Of a stretch of 64,000 bases of DNA, positions 16,626 through 25,963 are shown one piece after another; within the stretch, counting starts at the first letter, position 1, and each line of letters opens with the position of its first letter. Made by a program: the position numbers and the translations under genes. The notes below the pieces were generated by a model. That model did no database searches. It was not told the origin of the DNA and worked only from the letters and a program-made list of their open reading frames with translations. Origin of the DNA: an uncultured Tidjanibacter sp. GTDB lineage: Bacteria; Bacteroidota; Bacteroidia; Bacteroidales; Rikenellaceae. The stretch spans positions 62,001 to 126,000 of the forward strand of contig CANTVF010000001.1 in the NCBI GenBank assembly GCA_947852905.1, in the 5' to 3' direction.

Positions 16626-17633
16626 ATGAAGATATTGGTTACAGGTGCGGCCGGGTTTATCGGCTATCATCTCGTACGGAGTCTGCTTGGGTGCGGTCAT
16701 AATGTAGTTGGGCTTGATAATATCAACGATTATTATGATATCAATCTTAAGTACAGCCGTTTGCACGAATGCGGAATCGCAAGGGATGAAATCGTATATG
16801 GCGAGATTGTACAGAGTACGTCGTATCCCGGATACAGGTTTGTAAAACTTGATCTTTCGGACAAGACTGGTTTGCCGAGACTTTTTGCTGCGGAACGGTT
16901 CGATAAGGTGTGTAATTTGGCCGCTCAGGCAGGAGTGAGGTATTCTATCGAAAATCCATGGGCTTATGTGGACAGCAACCTTGTAGGGTTTGCCAATATA
17001 TTGGAATGTTGCCGGCATAACGGCATTAAACATTTGGTATATGCAAGCAGCAGCAGTGTTTACGGGGCTAACGAAAAGGTCCCTTTTTCGGAAGACGATA
17101 AAGTCGATGAACCTGTGAGCCTTTATGCAGCCACTAAAAAGGCTAACGAACTGATGGCTGCCGCTTATTCTAAATTGTACGCCATACCTGTTACTGGATT
17201 GCGTTTTTTTACCGTTTATGGGCCGTGGGGGCGGCCTGATATGTCGCCCGTACTTTTTGCTGATGCGATAATGTCAGGCAAACCGATTAAAGTATTTAAC
17301 GGCGGCGATATGTCCAGAGATTTTACGTATATAGACGATATTGTAGAAGGGGTCGTCAGGATACTGGTTGCTTGCGAAGAACCGGCAGTGTCAGCTCTGG
17401 TTTATAATATAGGTTGCGGTAGTCCGGTAAGGCTGATGGATTTTATCGCTACCATGGAATCTGCTTTCGGTAGAAAGGCCGAACTCGAGATGTTACCCAT
17501 GCAGAAAGGCGATGTGCCGCGTACATTTGCCGACACGACTCATCTTGAACGAGATTTTGGTTACAAACCGCATATTTCACTGGAAGAAGGTATAGCAGAA
17601 TTTGCAAAATGGTATAGAGAGTATTATGGTTAG
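16626..17633 (+). CDS. UDP-glucuronate 4-epimerase-type SDR
   Basis: I use ATG 16626 (335 aa, M-K-I-L-V-T-G-A-A-G-F-I-G); a TTG two codons earlier is also in frame. It is an extended SDR with G-A-A-G-F-I-G, catalytic Y-A-A-T-K (S-L-Y-A-A-T-K-K-A-N-E) and the N-D-Y-Y-D-I-N-L-K-Y-S-R-L segment characteristic of CapI-like UDP-glucuronate 4-epimerases, which make UDP-galacturonate. The adjacent ugd supplies its substrate, supporting this call over other epimerases. Its end overlaps the flippase start by 8 bases. Confidence 0.88.
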   Translation: MKILVTGAAGFIGYHLVRSLLGCGHNVVGLDNINDYYDINLKYSRLHECGIARDEIVYGEIVQSTSYPGYRFVKLDLSDKTGLPRLFAAERFDKVCNLAAQAGVRYSIENPWAYVDSNLVGFANILECCRHNGIKHLVYASSSSVYGANEKVPFSEDDKVDEPVSLYAATKKANELMAAAYSKLYAIPVTGLRFFTVYGPWGRPDMSPVLFADAIMSGKPIKVFNGGDMSRDFTYIDDIVEGVVRILVACEEPAVSALVYNIGCGSPVRLMDFIATMESAFGRKAELEMLPMQKGDVPRTFADTTHLERDFGYKPHISLEEGIAEFAKWYREYYG

Positions 17634-18888
17634 TGTATATCGCATATTTAAAAATCAGAATGTGCGTCGAACCGTAATTTTGTTGGGGGCGACTGGTTGC
17701 AGCATGGTCGCCTTGGTGTGTATAAATTACTTTCTGACCAAGATTTTCACTCCGTTACAATTCGGAAATTACTCTTTCTTGATTAATTTATTTGTCCTGT
17801 CGCAGCTGGTATTTAATTTCGGTTTTTTCCAATCGGCAGGACGTATTATTGCAATCAAGAATGATCCGAAAGAGTATAGGAAATATTATGGAGCTGGATT
17901 TATCATCGTCCTGTTGATATACATTGTAATGTTTGTCTGTTTGAGCTTATATGCTTTTTTTTCGAACAATGTTGTCAGCCGGGGGCTTACGATTCCGCTC
18001 ATGTGCATGTTGCCTTTGGGGTGGGTGTATTTGCTGATAAATTTCTATGAACAGATTTTGCAAGGGGCCGGCCAGATAAATTTATTGGCCCGCATGCGAT
18101 TGGTTCCGTATATTGTTTATTTAATCATATTAGGAGCGATTTTTCTATTCAATCGGAACGGCATCGGGTTCAATGTAATTTGTGTGCTTTATCTCGCTTC
18201 TTTCGCAGTTACTCATTTATATATATTCTTTAAACTGAAACCAGATTTCTCTGGTGTGAAGGAGCAGTTATCGGAGATATGGACTGCAAATAAACAGTAT
18301 GGATTTCACATATACATAGGGGCGTTATTTGCTGTCGGGGCAAGTAATTTGATGGGCGTTTTGATTTCGTATTTTGAAAGCGATAATACTCCGGTCGGGT
18401 TGTATAATATGGCATTACAGATATCCGCACCATTGAGTCTGATTCCGAATATAGTTGCTACGGTCATGTTCAAGCAATTCGCAAATTCGTCTAAAATAGC
18501 CAAGAATGTCGTATTGTCGATGTTGGGAATATCTGCATGCGCGTTCGTTTTCATTTCGGTTATTGCCGGCCCGTTTGTCAGAATAGTTTATGGTGAGGAT
18601 TATCTGGGTGCGATACCTTTGGTAAAATACCTCTCTATAGGGGCGGTGTTATATGGTATAGCGGATTTTTACAATAGGTTTTTGTTATCTAAGGGACAGG
18701 GGAAACAGTTGCGGAATGCCTCTTTTTGCGTAGGTTCGTGTTTATTGATAAGCGGTGTATTGTTGACCAAATATTTCGGTGTTTCTGGTGCAGCTTGTGC
18801 GCGTATTATTTCGGGGACGGTATATGTGTTGGTAATTTGGTTTTACTATATGCGTATCGTTTCGGACAATAAGGGAAAAGCATTATAA
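17626..18888 (+). CDS. Wzx-type polysaccharide flippase
   Basis: The 420-aa protein (start ATG 17626, overlapping the previous gene by 8 bases) is almost wholly hydrophobic with about 12 predicted helices, and has the N-terminal layout of the polysaccharide-transport branch of the MOP superfamily (T-P-L-Q-F-G-N-Y-S-F-L-I-N). Wzx proteins move lipid-linked repeat units across the inner membrane. An eight-T run near 17955 is in frame. The gene is clearly richer in A+T than ugd upstream. Paired with the polymerase gene 12 bases downstream. Confidence 0.88.
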   Translation: MVSVYRIFKNQNVRRTVILLGATGCSMVALVCINYFLTKIFTPLQFGNYSFLINLFVLSQLVFNFGFFQSAGRIIAIKNDPKEYRKYYGAGFIIVLLIYIVMFVCLSLYAFFSNNVVSRGLTIPLMCMLPLGWVYLLINFYEQILQGAGQINLLARMRLVPYIVYLIILGAIFLFNRNGIGFNVICVLYLASFAVTHLYIFFKLKPDFSGVKEQLSEIWTANKQYGFHIYIGALFAVGASNLMGVLISYFESDNTPVGLYNMALQISAPLSLIPNIVATVMFKQFANSSKIAKNVVLSMLGISACAFVFISVIAGPFVRIVYGEDYLGAIPLVKYLSIGAVLYGIADFYNRFLLSKGQGKQLRNASFCVGSCLLISGVLLTKYFGVSGAACARIISGTVYVLVIWFYYMRIVSDNKGKAL

Positions 18889-18900
18889 TGGGTTCGTGAA

Positions 18901-19971
18901 ATGGAGTTTATTCTTACCATAGTCCTTTTTGTAGCGGGATTGATATTTAGAAAATCCAAATTCATCGCGTTTGCATTGTTCGTTTTGATGTGGACATTAT
19001 GGGGATGGAATACCTGGAACGGGGATTATGACGCATATGCCAGCAGTTATCAAAATATTCAATATGCCGGCTATGAAATAGGGTATAAGACCTTATGTAA
19101 TATAGGCAATCTTTTAGGATTGTCTTTTCAGGAGTTTCTTATAGCTTATTCGTTTATCGTACTCGGCATTATAGCGTATATTGTTTTTAAATATGTTCCC
19201 TGGCCGGCATTTGCCGCATCAGTTTATTTGTTGATATTTTTGCAGGAGTTTGTCTATGTACGTTATGCATTGGCTAACTCTTTGGCTGTGTTGGCTATAT
19301 ATGCCGGGATAACGCATCGGAACAAAAAGAGTTGGTATATAGGCGTTGTTTTACTTGCTGTTACAATTCATTATGCCGCATTGATCTACTTGATGTTTGT
19401 GCCTGCATTCAGGGGCGGTGTCCTTTCGTTAAGGAAGTCGGCCAAATATTTGATTCCGGCAGCGTTGGTTGTTCTTGTCGTGATGAATTTCTCGGAGTTG
19501 TTTTTAAACTCGTATATTTTGTATAAACTTTCTCGATATGCGGCGGAAGAACGTACTATTACCAACTCGGCCCTATTGTTGTTGTTTATCATTATCATGG
19601 TGATTGTGGTTTACAGCAAGGTTTTCAAGTCTAAAACGGTTGATATTCCGTATAAACATAAATTAGCGGTCAATGTCATTTATAATATAAATATTTTGTC
19701 CTTGCTATTGATAGTGGTATTTGCTTACGTACCGTATTACGCCAATAGATTTTTAAGGTATCTTTTCATTATAGATATGATTTTCTTTATCATAGCGGCA
19801 TTTTATGCCGCCAAAGGGGTACAGCGTAGATATGCTGTCATATCTCTGATCGGATTGATATTGATTATCGGGTTGTTCTTGAGTATATCTACTGTAGAGT
19901 ATACGGTAATACCTTTATATAAATGTAATCTTATATGGGGTAATGAGTTTTATATTCCGGAGTTGGTATGA
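18901..19971 (+). CDS. EpsG-family / Wzy-like polysaccharide polymerase
   Basis: A 356-aa membrane protein with about 10-11 helices. The N-terminal part has N-G-D-Y-D-A-Y-A-S-S-Y followed by Y-E-I-G-Y-K-T-L, the pattern of EpsG-type proteins, which polymerise repeat units at the periplasmic face of the inner membrane. V-R-Y-A-L-A-N-S-L-A and H-Y-A-A-L are further typical positions. It shares a Wzx/Wzy layout with the flippase upstream and overlaps the next gene by an ATGA junction. Confidence 0.85.
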   Translation: MEFILTIVLFVAGLIFRKSKFIAFALFVLMWTLWGWNTWNGDYDAYASSYQNIQYAGYEIGYKTLCNIGNLLGLSFQEFLIAYSFIVLGIIAYIVFKYVPWPAFAASVYLLIFLQEFVYVRYALANSLAVLAIYAGITHRNKKSWYIGVVLLAVTIHYAALIYLMFVPAFRGGVLSLRKSAKYLIPAALVVLVVMNFSELFLNSYILYKLSRYAAEERTITNSALLLLFIIIMVIVVYSKVFKSKTVDIPYKHKLAVNVIYNINILSLLLIVVFAYVPYYANRFLRYLFIIDMIFFIIAAFYAAKGVQRRYAVISLIGLILIIGLFLSISTVEYTVIPLYKCNLIWGNEFYIPELV

Positions 19972-21185
19972 GTATGAGAGAGAATCGTATCAGATGCGCA
20001 TTGATTACTATGGCGCCGTTTCCGAAAGGAAATGTTTCCACTATCAGATTTTCAAGTTATCTTCGCCTTGTTGCTGAAGCGGGTGCAGATGTGCATATTT
20101 TTATAGTCTCTCCGACAAAAATGGCTGCCGTTAACCATAGCGTTGAGGGTGTTCATGATAATATGCACTATAAATATATGACTCGGATTACATGGAGAAA
20201 TAATGCGAATCCGAATATAGTCGTAAAGTTGGCGTATTATGTGTGCGGCATATTCAAGTCTATGCATTACCTGCGGAAGTATAAGATAAATTGTATTATC
20301 TTATATCATCAGGATACATTCGCTTATCTTGCGTATTGGTTGTTTTGTAAAATCTTTGCAGTAGCGTATCTTACCGATAAGAGCGAGTTGCCGTATGGAT
20401 ACTACAAGATGTCGTCGATGCGGCAAAAATTTCATCGGTGGCAGTTAAAAGTTTTCGATGGATTTATAGTGATGACTAAGGCTCTTGAGAAGTTTTATGC
20501 CGGCGTGAAAGCCAAGTCGGCAACCACCTTTTTTCTTCCGATGACCATAAATCAGGATAGATATATGAATGTAAGGAAATGTATTCCTGAACATAAATAT
20601 ATAGCAGTGGTTTTCGGAACCCATAATCGTGACGGATTATATGAGAGTCTGGTTACGTATAATCATTACAGAAAGTTGGTAGGGGAAGGCGAGGCTTATA
20701 GATTGGTGCTTATCGGCGATTATGATAAATTACCTGTCAGGAAAGAGCTCGACGCGTATATCGAAGAAAATGGATTGGCCGATTTCGTGGACATCAGAGG
20801 TCTTTTACCTATAGATGAAGTGCCTCAGATATTGTTCAATGCCTCATGTCTGCTGACTACGCCGAACGAATATGTTTCCGGAGGGTTTCCAACCAAATTG
20901 GGTGAATACATGTTGTCGGGAGTGCCTATAGTCGCAACGGCGGCAGGAGAAATTCCTATGTATTTGGAACACGGAGTGCATGTTTTAATGGCGAAGCCTA
21001 AAGATTATCAAACATTGGCAGAATATATTTATCAATTGCAATCCGATCCGATAATGGCGGAAAATTTGGCGGCCAATGCAAGGGATTTGGTAAGTACTGT
21101 TTTCAATGCGGATACTTATGTGGAGTCGTTGATTGAGTATATGGGTAATATGATCGGACGAAAGAGACAAGGAGAATGGCTGTAA
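19968..21185 (+). CDS. GT4-like glycosyltransferase (1)
   Basis: A 405-aa cytoplasmic enzyme starting in an ATGA overlap with the polymerase gene. The N-terminal acceptor domain begins A-L-I-T-M-A-P-F-P-K-G-N; the C-terminal GT-B domain has G-T-H-N-R-D-G, the G-G-F-P-T-K-L-G-E-Y-M motif (Glu binds the nucleotide sugar) and G-V-P-I-V-A-T. Sugar specificity cannot be read from the sequence. AT-rich like its neighbours. Confidence 0.87.
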   Translation: MSMRENRIRCALITMAPFPKGNVSTIRFSSYLRLVAEAGADVHIFIVSPTKMAAVNHSVEGVHDNMHYKYMTRITWRNNANPNIVVKLAYYVCGIFKSMHYLRKYKINCIILYHQDTFAYLAYWLFCKIFAVAYLTDKSELPYGYYKMSSMRQKFHRWQLKVFDGFIVMTKALEKFYAGVKAKSATTFFLPMTINQDRYMNVRKCIPEHKYIAVVFGTHNRDGLYESLVTYNHYRKLVGEGEAYRLVLIGDYDKLPVRKELDAYIEENGLADFVDIRGLLPIDEVPQILFNASCLLTTPNEYVSGGFPTKLGEYMLSGVPIVATAAGEIPMYLEHGVHVLMAKPKDYQTLAEYIYQLQSDPIMAENLAANARDLVSTVFNADTYVESLIEYMGNMIGRKRQGEWL

Positions 21186-21198
21186 TATTTCTACTTAT

Positions 21199-22377
21199 AT
21201 GAGCAAATTATTGTTATCAATAGATGATTGTGTCTTTAAACACAATGGAATATATTATGTAAAAAGCGTTGATGTCGCAGATTTGTTGTCTCGTTATGGA
21301 AGAGTTTTTGAACAGGTCCGTGTTGTTGCGCGTATAGTAGATAGCGATGAGTTATCCGATAATGCAATACTTATTGATGACAAATGTTTGGAAGTCTATG
21401 AAGTTCCATTATTCAAAGGTATAAAGCAGTATGTGTCCAGTTTTCCGATAATAAAGAAAAGATTGAGAAACGTAACCGACGGGTGTGATGCGTGTGTGTT
21501 GCGTATGCCTTCCAATCTCGGACATTTGGTATGGAAAAGAGTTGTGGCGGCAAAGATACCGTACGCCGTCGAAGTAGTATACGATTCTTATGGAGGATAC
21601 CATTATCAAACTGGGTTATATCGTATTCTTGGTATGGTGATTCATAAAAATCTGCAAAGGACCTGTTTCGGTGCAGATGGAGTCGCATGCGTTACGGAGC
21701 GTTATCTTCAAAAATATTATTATACCAAGAAGTCTACCGGTTTTGCTTCTCATTATTCATCCATTTTTCTAGACAAATCGTTTTATAGCGCACCGCGTAA
21801 TTGGGTTGCAAAGGAGGTTTATACCATAGCGCATATAGCCCAGCCTATTGTGGTTACTAATGGCAGAAAAGGTCATGTCGAAGTTATAAAAGCATTGGCT
21901 TTACTGAAACAGGAGGAATATAATGTGCGTGTAAGGTTTGCCGGACATGGTAATCCGGAGGAATTGCTGCATTTGAGAAATCTTGCGGAAAGGTTGGGGG
22001 TTGCCGATAGAGTGGAGTTTGTGGGATTACTTCCAAAACAAGAATTAAGAAAGTTGCTTCTGGAGTCGGATTTATATGTCATGCCGACCAGAGCGGAAGG
22101 ACTTCCTCGTGCTATTATAGAGGCGATGGCCGTCGGATTGCCATGTATATCAACTCGTGTTTCCGGAAATCCCGAATTGTTGCAATCTCAGTATTTGTTG
22201 GATTATGATGATATACGAGGGCTGGCGGATACTATTAAAACATTTATAACCGATGCTCAGGCGTATGAAGAAGCAAGTAATTATAATTTCGCGAACAGTC
22301 TGAAATACGAACGGTCTATATTACAAAAACGGAGAGATGAATTTTATTCGAATTTAAAACGTTTAACGATAATATGA
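21199..22377 (+). CDS. GT4-family glycosyltransferase (2)
   Basis: A 392-aa GT-B enzyme. The C-terminal half carries I-A-Q-P, the strand F-A-G-H-G-N-P-E-E and the E-x7-E-like motif R-A-E-G-L-P-R-A-I-I-E-A-M-A-V-G-L-P (retaining GT4). It lies 13 bases after the previous transferase and overlaps the amidotransferase gene by ATGA. The donor sugar is unknown. Confidence 0.9.
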   Translation: MSKLLLSIDDCVFKHNGIYYVKSVDVADLLSRYGRVFEQVRVVARIVDSDELSDNAILIDDKCLEVYEVPLFKGIKQYVSSFPIIKKRLRNVTDGCDACVLRMPSNLGHLVWKRVVAAKIPYAVEVVYDSYGGYHYQTGLYRILGMVIHKNLQRTCFGADGVACVTERYLQKYYYTKKSTGFASHYSSIFLDKSFYSAPRNWVAKEVYTIAHIAQPIVVTNGRKGHVEVIKALALLKQEEYNVRVRFAGHGNPEELLHLRNLAERLGVADRVEFVGLLPKQELRKLLLESDLYVMPTRAEGLPRAIIEAMAVGLPCISTRVSGNPELLQSQYLLDYDDIRGLADTIKTFITDAQAYEEASNYNFANSLKYERSILQKRRDEFYSNLKRLTII

Positions 22378-23519
22378 TTATGGAATCACGTCCTTATCAA
22401 GTATGTACCAGATGTGTAATGGATACATCTGATGTAAATATCCATTTCGATGAACATGGCGTTTGTGACAGGTGCAACCAGTTTGAAACCGATATATTGC
22501 CGAAATGGAATTACGGATTAAACCATGAAAAGGAACTCGAAGAGATTGTCGCCAAGATAAAGGATCATGGCAAAGGGAAACCTTATGATTGTATTTTGGG
22601 ACTTAGCGGCGGGTTCGACAGCTCTTATATGTTGCACTTCGCGATTAAAGAATTGGGGTTGCGTCCTTTGGTATTTCATGTAGATGCGGGTTGGAATACG
22701 CCTTTTGCCGTTGAGAATATTCAGAAGATGGTTTCTAAACTGGGCGTGGATTTGAAGGTGGAGAAAATCGCATGGGATGAAGTCCGTGATTTCCAGTTGG
22801 CCTTCTTTAAGTCCGGAGTACCTCATCTGGATATTCCTCAGGATAATGCTTTCGTATCGGTACTTGATAAGTATGCCCGTAAGTATGGAATTAAATATAT
22901 TCTGAATGGAGGAAATATTTCGACCGAGGTTATAGTCAGTCCGAATTGTTGGGGATATTGGGGAACCGATAGCAGACATAATAAGGATATAATCAAACGC
23001 TTCGGTACTGTAGATATGAAATCGTATCCTTTTACAGGGATTCTGAAACGTAAGATATATATGCCTTATATTGCAGGTGTTAAGGTTGTGAAACTGTTGA
23101 ATTATATTCCTTATATTAAGGCTGATGCGGAAAGGCTTTTAATGGAGGAATATGATTGGCAGCCTTATCCTCAAAAACATTTCGAATCCATAATGACAAA
23201 ATTTCTTGAAGGGTATTGGTTGCCGACAAGATTTGGTTTCGATATAAGGCGACCGCAATTTTCCAGTTTGATTCTGACCGGACAAATGAGTCGTGAGGAA
23301 GCGCTGGAAAGATTGAGCCAACCTGCGATTCCCGAAGCCGAAGCGCAGCTGTTGTTCGATCAGGTTGCCTCGATGTTGGAGATAACTCCGGACGAATTGA
23401 GAGGTTATATGCAGCTTCCGTTGAAAAGCTATAAAGACTATAAGAATTCGGAACATCTGTTCAATGTCGGATCTAAAGTATTGTATAGATTGGGTATATA
23501 TAAATTAATTCGTAAATAA
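22374..23519 (+). CDS. WbpG/LfnA-type N-acetyl sugar amidotransferase
   Basis: A 381-aa enzyme of the N-acetyl sugar amidotransferase family, which converts the N-acetyl group of a sugar to acetamidino. The N-terminus has the paired cysteines C-T-R-C-V-M-D and C-D-R-C; the ATP PP-loop is L-G-L-S-G-G-F-D-S-S-Y (about residues 79-89); P-N-C-W-G-Y-W-G-T-D and G-G-N-I-S-T-E follow. Homologues include WbpG (with HisH/HisF partners) and LfnA/WbuX, which act on FucNAc to give FucNAm. It lies 8 bases before fnlA, so FucNAc is the probable substrate. No HisH- or HisF-like gene is in the operon. Start is in an ATGA overlap; ATG 22380 is an alternative. Confidence 0.88.
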   Translation: MIMESRPYQVCTRCVMDTSDVNIHFDEHGVCDRCNQFETDILPKWNYGLNHEKELEEIVAKIKDHGKGKPYDCILGLSGGFDSSYMLHFAIKELGLRPLVFHVDAGWNTPFAVENIQKMVSKLGVDLKVEKIAWDEVRDFQLAFFKSGVPHLDIPQDNAFVSVLDKYARKYGIKYILNGGNISTEVIVSPNCWGYWGTDSRHNKDIIKRFGTVDMKSYPFTGILKRKIYMPYIAGVKVVKLLNYIPYIKADAERLLMEEYDWQPYPQKHFESIMTKFLEGYWLPTRFGFDIRRPQFSSLILTGQMSREEALERLSQPAIPEAEAQLLFDQVASMLEITPDELRGYMQLPLKSYKDYKNSEHLFNVGSKVLYRLGIYKLIRK

Positions 23520-23527
23520 TTGATTTT

Positions 23528-24583
23528 ATGAGTATCTTTAAAGATAAGGTATTGCTGTTGACCGGAGGTACGGGGTCGTTCGGAAATGCCGTGTTGAGGC
23601 GTTTTCTGGACAGCGATATAGCCGAGATCAGAATCTTCAGCAGGGACGAGAAAAAGCAGGACGATATGCGTCACAGGTTGCAGAGCCCAAAGGTGAAATT
23701 CTATATAGGAGACGTGCGGGATAAACGTTCTGTAGACGGAGCTATGCAGGGGGTGGATTATGTCTTTCACGCGGCGGCATTGAAACAGGTGCCTTCTTGT
23801 GAATTTTTTCCGATGCAGGCTGTCCGTACCAATGTGCTCGGTACCGAGAACGTTCTCGACTCGGCTATAGAACATGGGGTGAAAAATGTGGTCGTGTTGT
23901 CTACGGACAAGGCTGCGTATCCTATCAACGCAATGGGAATTTCGAAGGCCATGATGGAAAAAGTGGCTATAGCGAAAGGCCGTGCGTTGGGTGACAAGGG
24001 GACGACGACGATATGTTGTACCCGTTACGGCAATGTCATGGCGAGCCGCGGCAGTGTTATTCCGTTGTGGGTGGAGCAGATAAAGGCCGGAGGACCGGTA
24101 ACTGTCACCGATCCGCATATGACGCGTTTTATGATGACGCTCGACGATGCCGTCGATTTGGTGCTCTATGCATTCCAGCACGGTCGTAACGGCGATCTTT
24201 TCGTGCAGAAAGCTCCGGCAGCCACTCTGTCGGTATTGGCCGATGCCTTGAAAGAGTTGTACCGTTCCGAAGCCGAGGTCAAGGTTATCGGAACTCGTCA
24301 TGGCGAGAAACTCTACGAGACGCTCGTAACGCGTGAGGAGATGGCCAAAGCGCAGGATATGGGGGATTATTACCGTATCCCGTGCGATACGCGAGATTTG
24401 AATTACGACAAGTATTTCATCGAAGGCAACGAGGAGATTTCCCGCATAGAAGATTATCATTCGCATAATACGCGCAGGCTCGATGTCGCAGGCATGAAGG
24501 AGTTGCTGTTGAGGCTGCGTTTCATCCGTGAAGACCTCGGACTGCAATCTGTAGAGGTGGCGTCCGAAATCAAGTGCGAATAA
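23528..24583 (+). CDS. fnlA: UDP-GlcNAc 4,6-dehydratase/5-epimerase (FnlA/CapE/WbjB)
   Basis: A 351-aa SDR with G-G-T-G-S-F-G (residues 13-19) and the family's unusual M-G-I-S-K catalytic segment, where Met stands in place of the usual Tyr, as in CapE/FnlA inverting dehydratases. V-F-H-A-A-A-L-K-Q-V-P and F-M-M-T-L-D-D-A-V-D-L also match. It makes the first keto intermediate of UDP-L-FucNAc synthesis. The next pathway gene follows after a 213-base gap. Confidence 0.92.
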   Translation: MSIFKDKVLLLTGGTGSFGNAVLRRFLDSDIAEIRIFSRDEKKQDDMRHRLQSPKVKFYIGDVRDKRSVDGAMQGVDYVFHAAALKQVPSCEFFPMQAVRTNVLGTENVLDSAIEHGVKNVVVLSTDKAAYPINAMGISKAMMEKVAIAKGRALGDKGTTTICCTRYGNVMASRGSVIPLWVEQIKAGGPVTVTDPHMTRFMMTLDDAVDLVLYAFQHGRNGDLFVQKAPAATLSVLADALKELYRSEAEVKVIGTRHGEKLYETLVTREEMAKAQDMGDYYRIPCDTRDLNYDKYFIEGNEEISRIEDYHSHNTRRLDVAGMKELLLRLRFIREDLGLQSVEVASEIKCE

Positions 24584-24796
24584 AGTGTGAAAAGTCGTAG
24601 CGATCGGAGCATGTGTTCGGTACTGTCGGCTGTAGTATTCATGCGAGCGGCTGCGATGGAATACAAAGGTCGGCATGCATACGATGATGTGGCGTCGCTC
24701 GGTCTTGCGGTTGTGTGAGTTAGGTTGTCGGGCCGTATGGTTCAGAGCCTGTCGCATGATGACTATTGTAAAAATTGATAGATTGGGAATAGTGTT
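24584..24796. other. Gap inside the operon, no gene seen
   Basis: The only space longer than 40 bases inside the operon. No hairpin terminator, promoter or reading frame was convincing. Confidence 0.4.
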
Positions 24797-25960
24797 ATGT
24801 TACGCGTAGGTATTACCGGTCAGGCCGGTTTTGTGGGAACACACCTGTATAATACTCTCGGACTGTATCCGGATAAGTATGTGCGTGTTCCGTTCGAGGA
24901 TTCGTTTTATGATTCGGCCGACAGGTTGAGGGCGTTTGTGAGGGAGTGCGACGTTATAGTGCATCTTGCGGCAGTCAACCGTCATCCGGACGCTAAGGTG
25001 CTGTATGATACGAATATTCGTCTCGTGCGCGATTTGATTGCAGCCATGGAGGTCGAAGATGTACGGCCGCACGTGTTATTCTCGTCCTCTACTCAGGAGG
25101 AGAGGGATAACGATTACGGACGCAGCAAACGCGAGGGACGTGCCATGTTCGAGGAGTGGGCACAGCGTGTTGGCGCCGCTTTCACGGGTATGGTGGTTCC
25201 GAACGTTTACGGGCCGTTCGGCCGTCCTGAGTATAATTCGTTCATTGCTACGTTTGCCAATCGTCTGACACACGGGGAGCGTCCTGAAATCTTGCAGGAT
25301 TCGGCCGTAAGGCTCATATATGTCGGATCGTTGGTCGGACATATTCTCGAAACGATAGATTTCGTTGCCGCCGCCGGCTGTACGCGAATAGTCCGTGACG
25401 AGGTGCCTTACGATTTCGAACGTACCGTAAGCGATATTCTGAAACTTTTCGAGAATTTCAGGGAGCTGTATCTGGAGCAGGGGATAATACCTTGCTTGAA
25501 GGATCGTAACGAAATCAATCTGTTCAATACTTTCCGGAGTTATATAGAGCCGTCTTCGCGTTTTCCGGTGGCGTTGACGAAGCATGCCGATTCGAGAGGG
25601 GTATTCGTGGAGACCGTTCGTCTCGGCGTAGGAGGGCAGGTGAGCTTTTCGACGACGGTGCCGGGAATAACGCGCGGCAACCATTACCATACTCGCAAGA
25701 TAGAACGGTTTACCGTAATCCGCGGCAAGGCACGCATACAGCTTCGACGTATAGGAACGGAAGAGGTACTGAATTTTTATCTCGACGGGCAGGAGCCTTC
25801 GTATGTCGATATGCCTGTATGGTATACGCATAATATCACCAATGTGGGCGACGAAGAACTGTATACCCAGTTCTGGATCAACGAATGGTACGATCCCGCT
25901 GACGGAGATACTTATTTCGAACCAGTGGATCCGATGGAAAACTATATAGTCAAAATATAG
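24797..25960 (+). CDS. fnlB: Bifunctional reductase/cupin FnlB (CapF/WbjC)
   Basis: A 387-aa two-domain protein: an N-terminal SDR reductase (G-I-T-G-Q-A-G-F-V-G, catalytic Y-G-R-S-K) and a C-terminal cupin domain (from about residue 255) with the metal-binding R-G-N-H-Y-H-T and a final H-N-I-T-N-V-G. This architecture is specific to CapF/FnlB, which epimerises C3 and reduces C4 of the FnlA product on the way to UDP-L-FucNAc. It is followed 3 bases later by the MBOAT gene. Confidence 0.94.
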   Translation: MLRVGITGQAGFVGTHLYNTLGLYPDKYVRVPFEDSFYDSADRLRAFVRECDVIVHLAAVNRHPDAKVLYDTNIRLVRDLIAAMEVEDVRPHVLFSSSTQEERDNDYGRSKREGRAMFEEWAQRVGAAFTGMVVPNVYGPFGRPEYNSFIATFANRLTHGERPEILQDSAVRLIYVGSLVGHILETIDFVAAAGCTRIVRDEVPYDFERTVSDILKLFENFRELYLEQGIIPCLKDRNEINLFNTFRSYIEPSSRFPVALTKHADSRGVFVETVRLGVGGQVSFSTTVPGITRGNHYHTRKIERFTVIRGKARIQLRRIGTEEVLNFYLDGQEPSYVDMPVWYTHNITNVGDEELYTQFWINEWYDPADGDTYFEPVDPMENYIVKI

Positions 25961-25963
25961 ATT

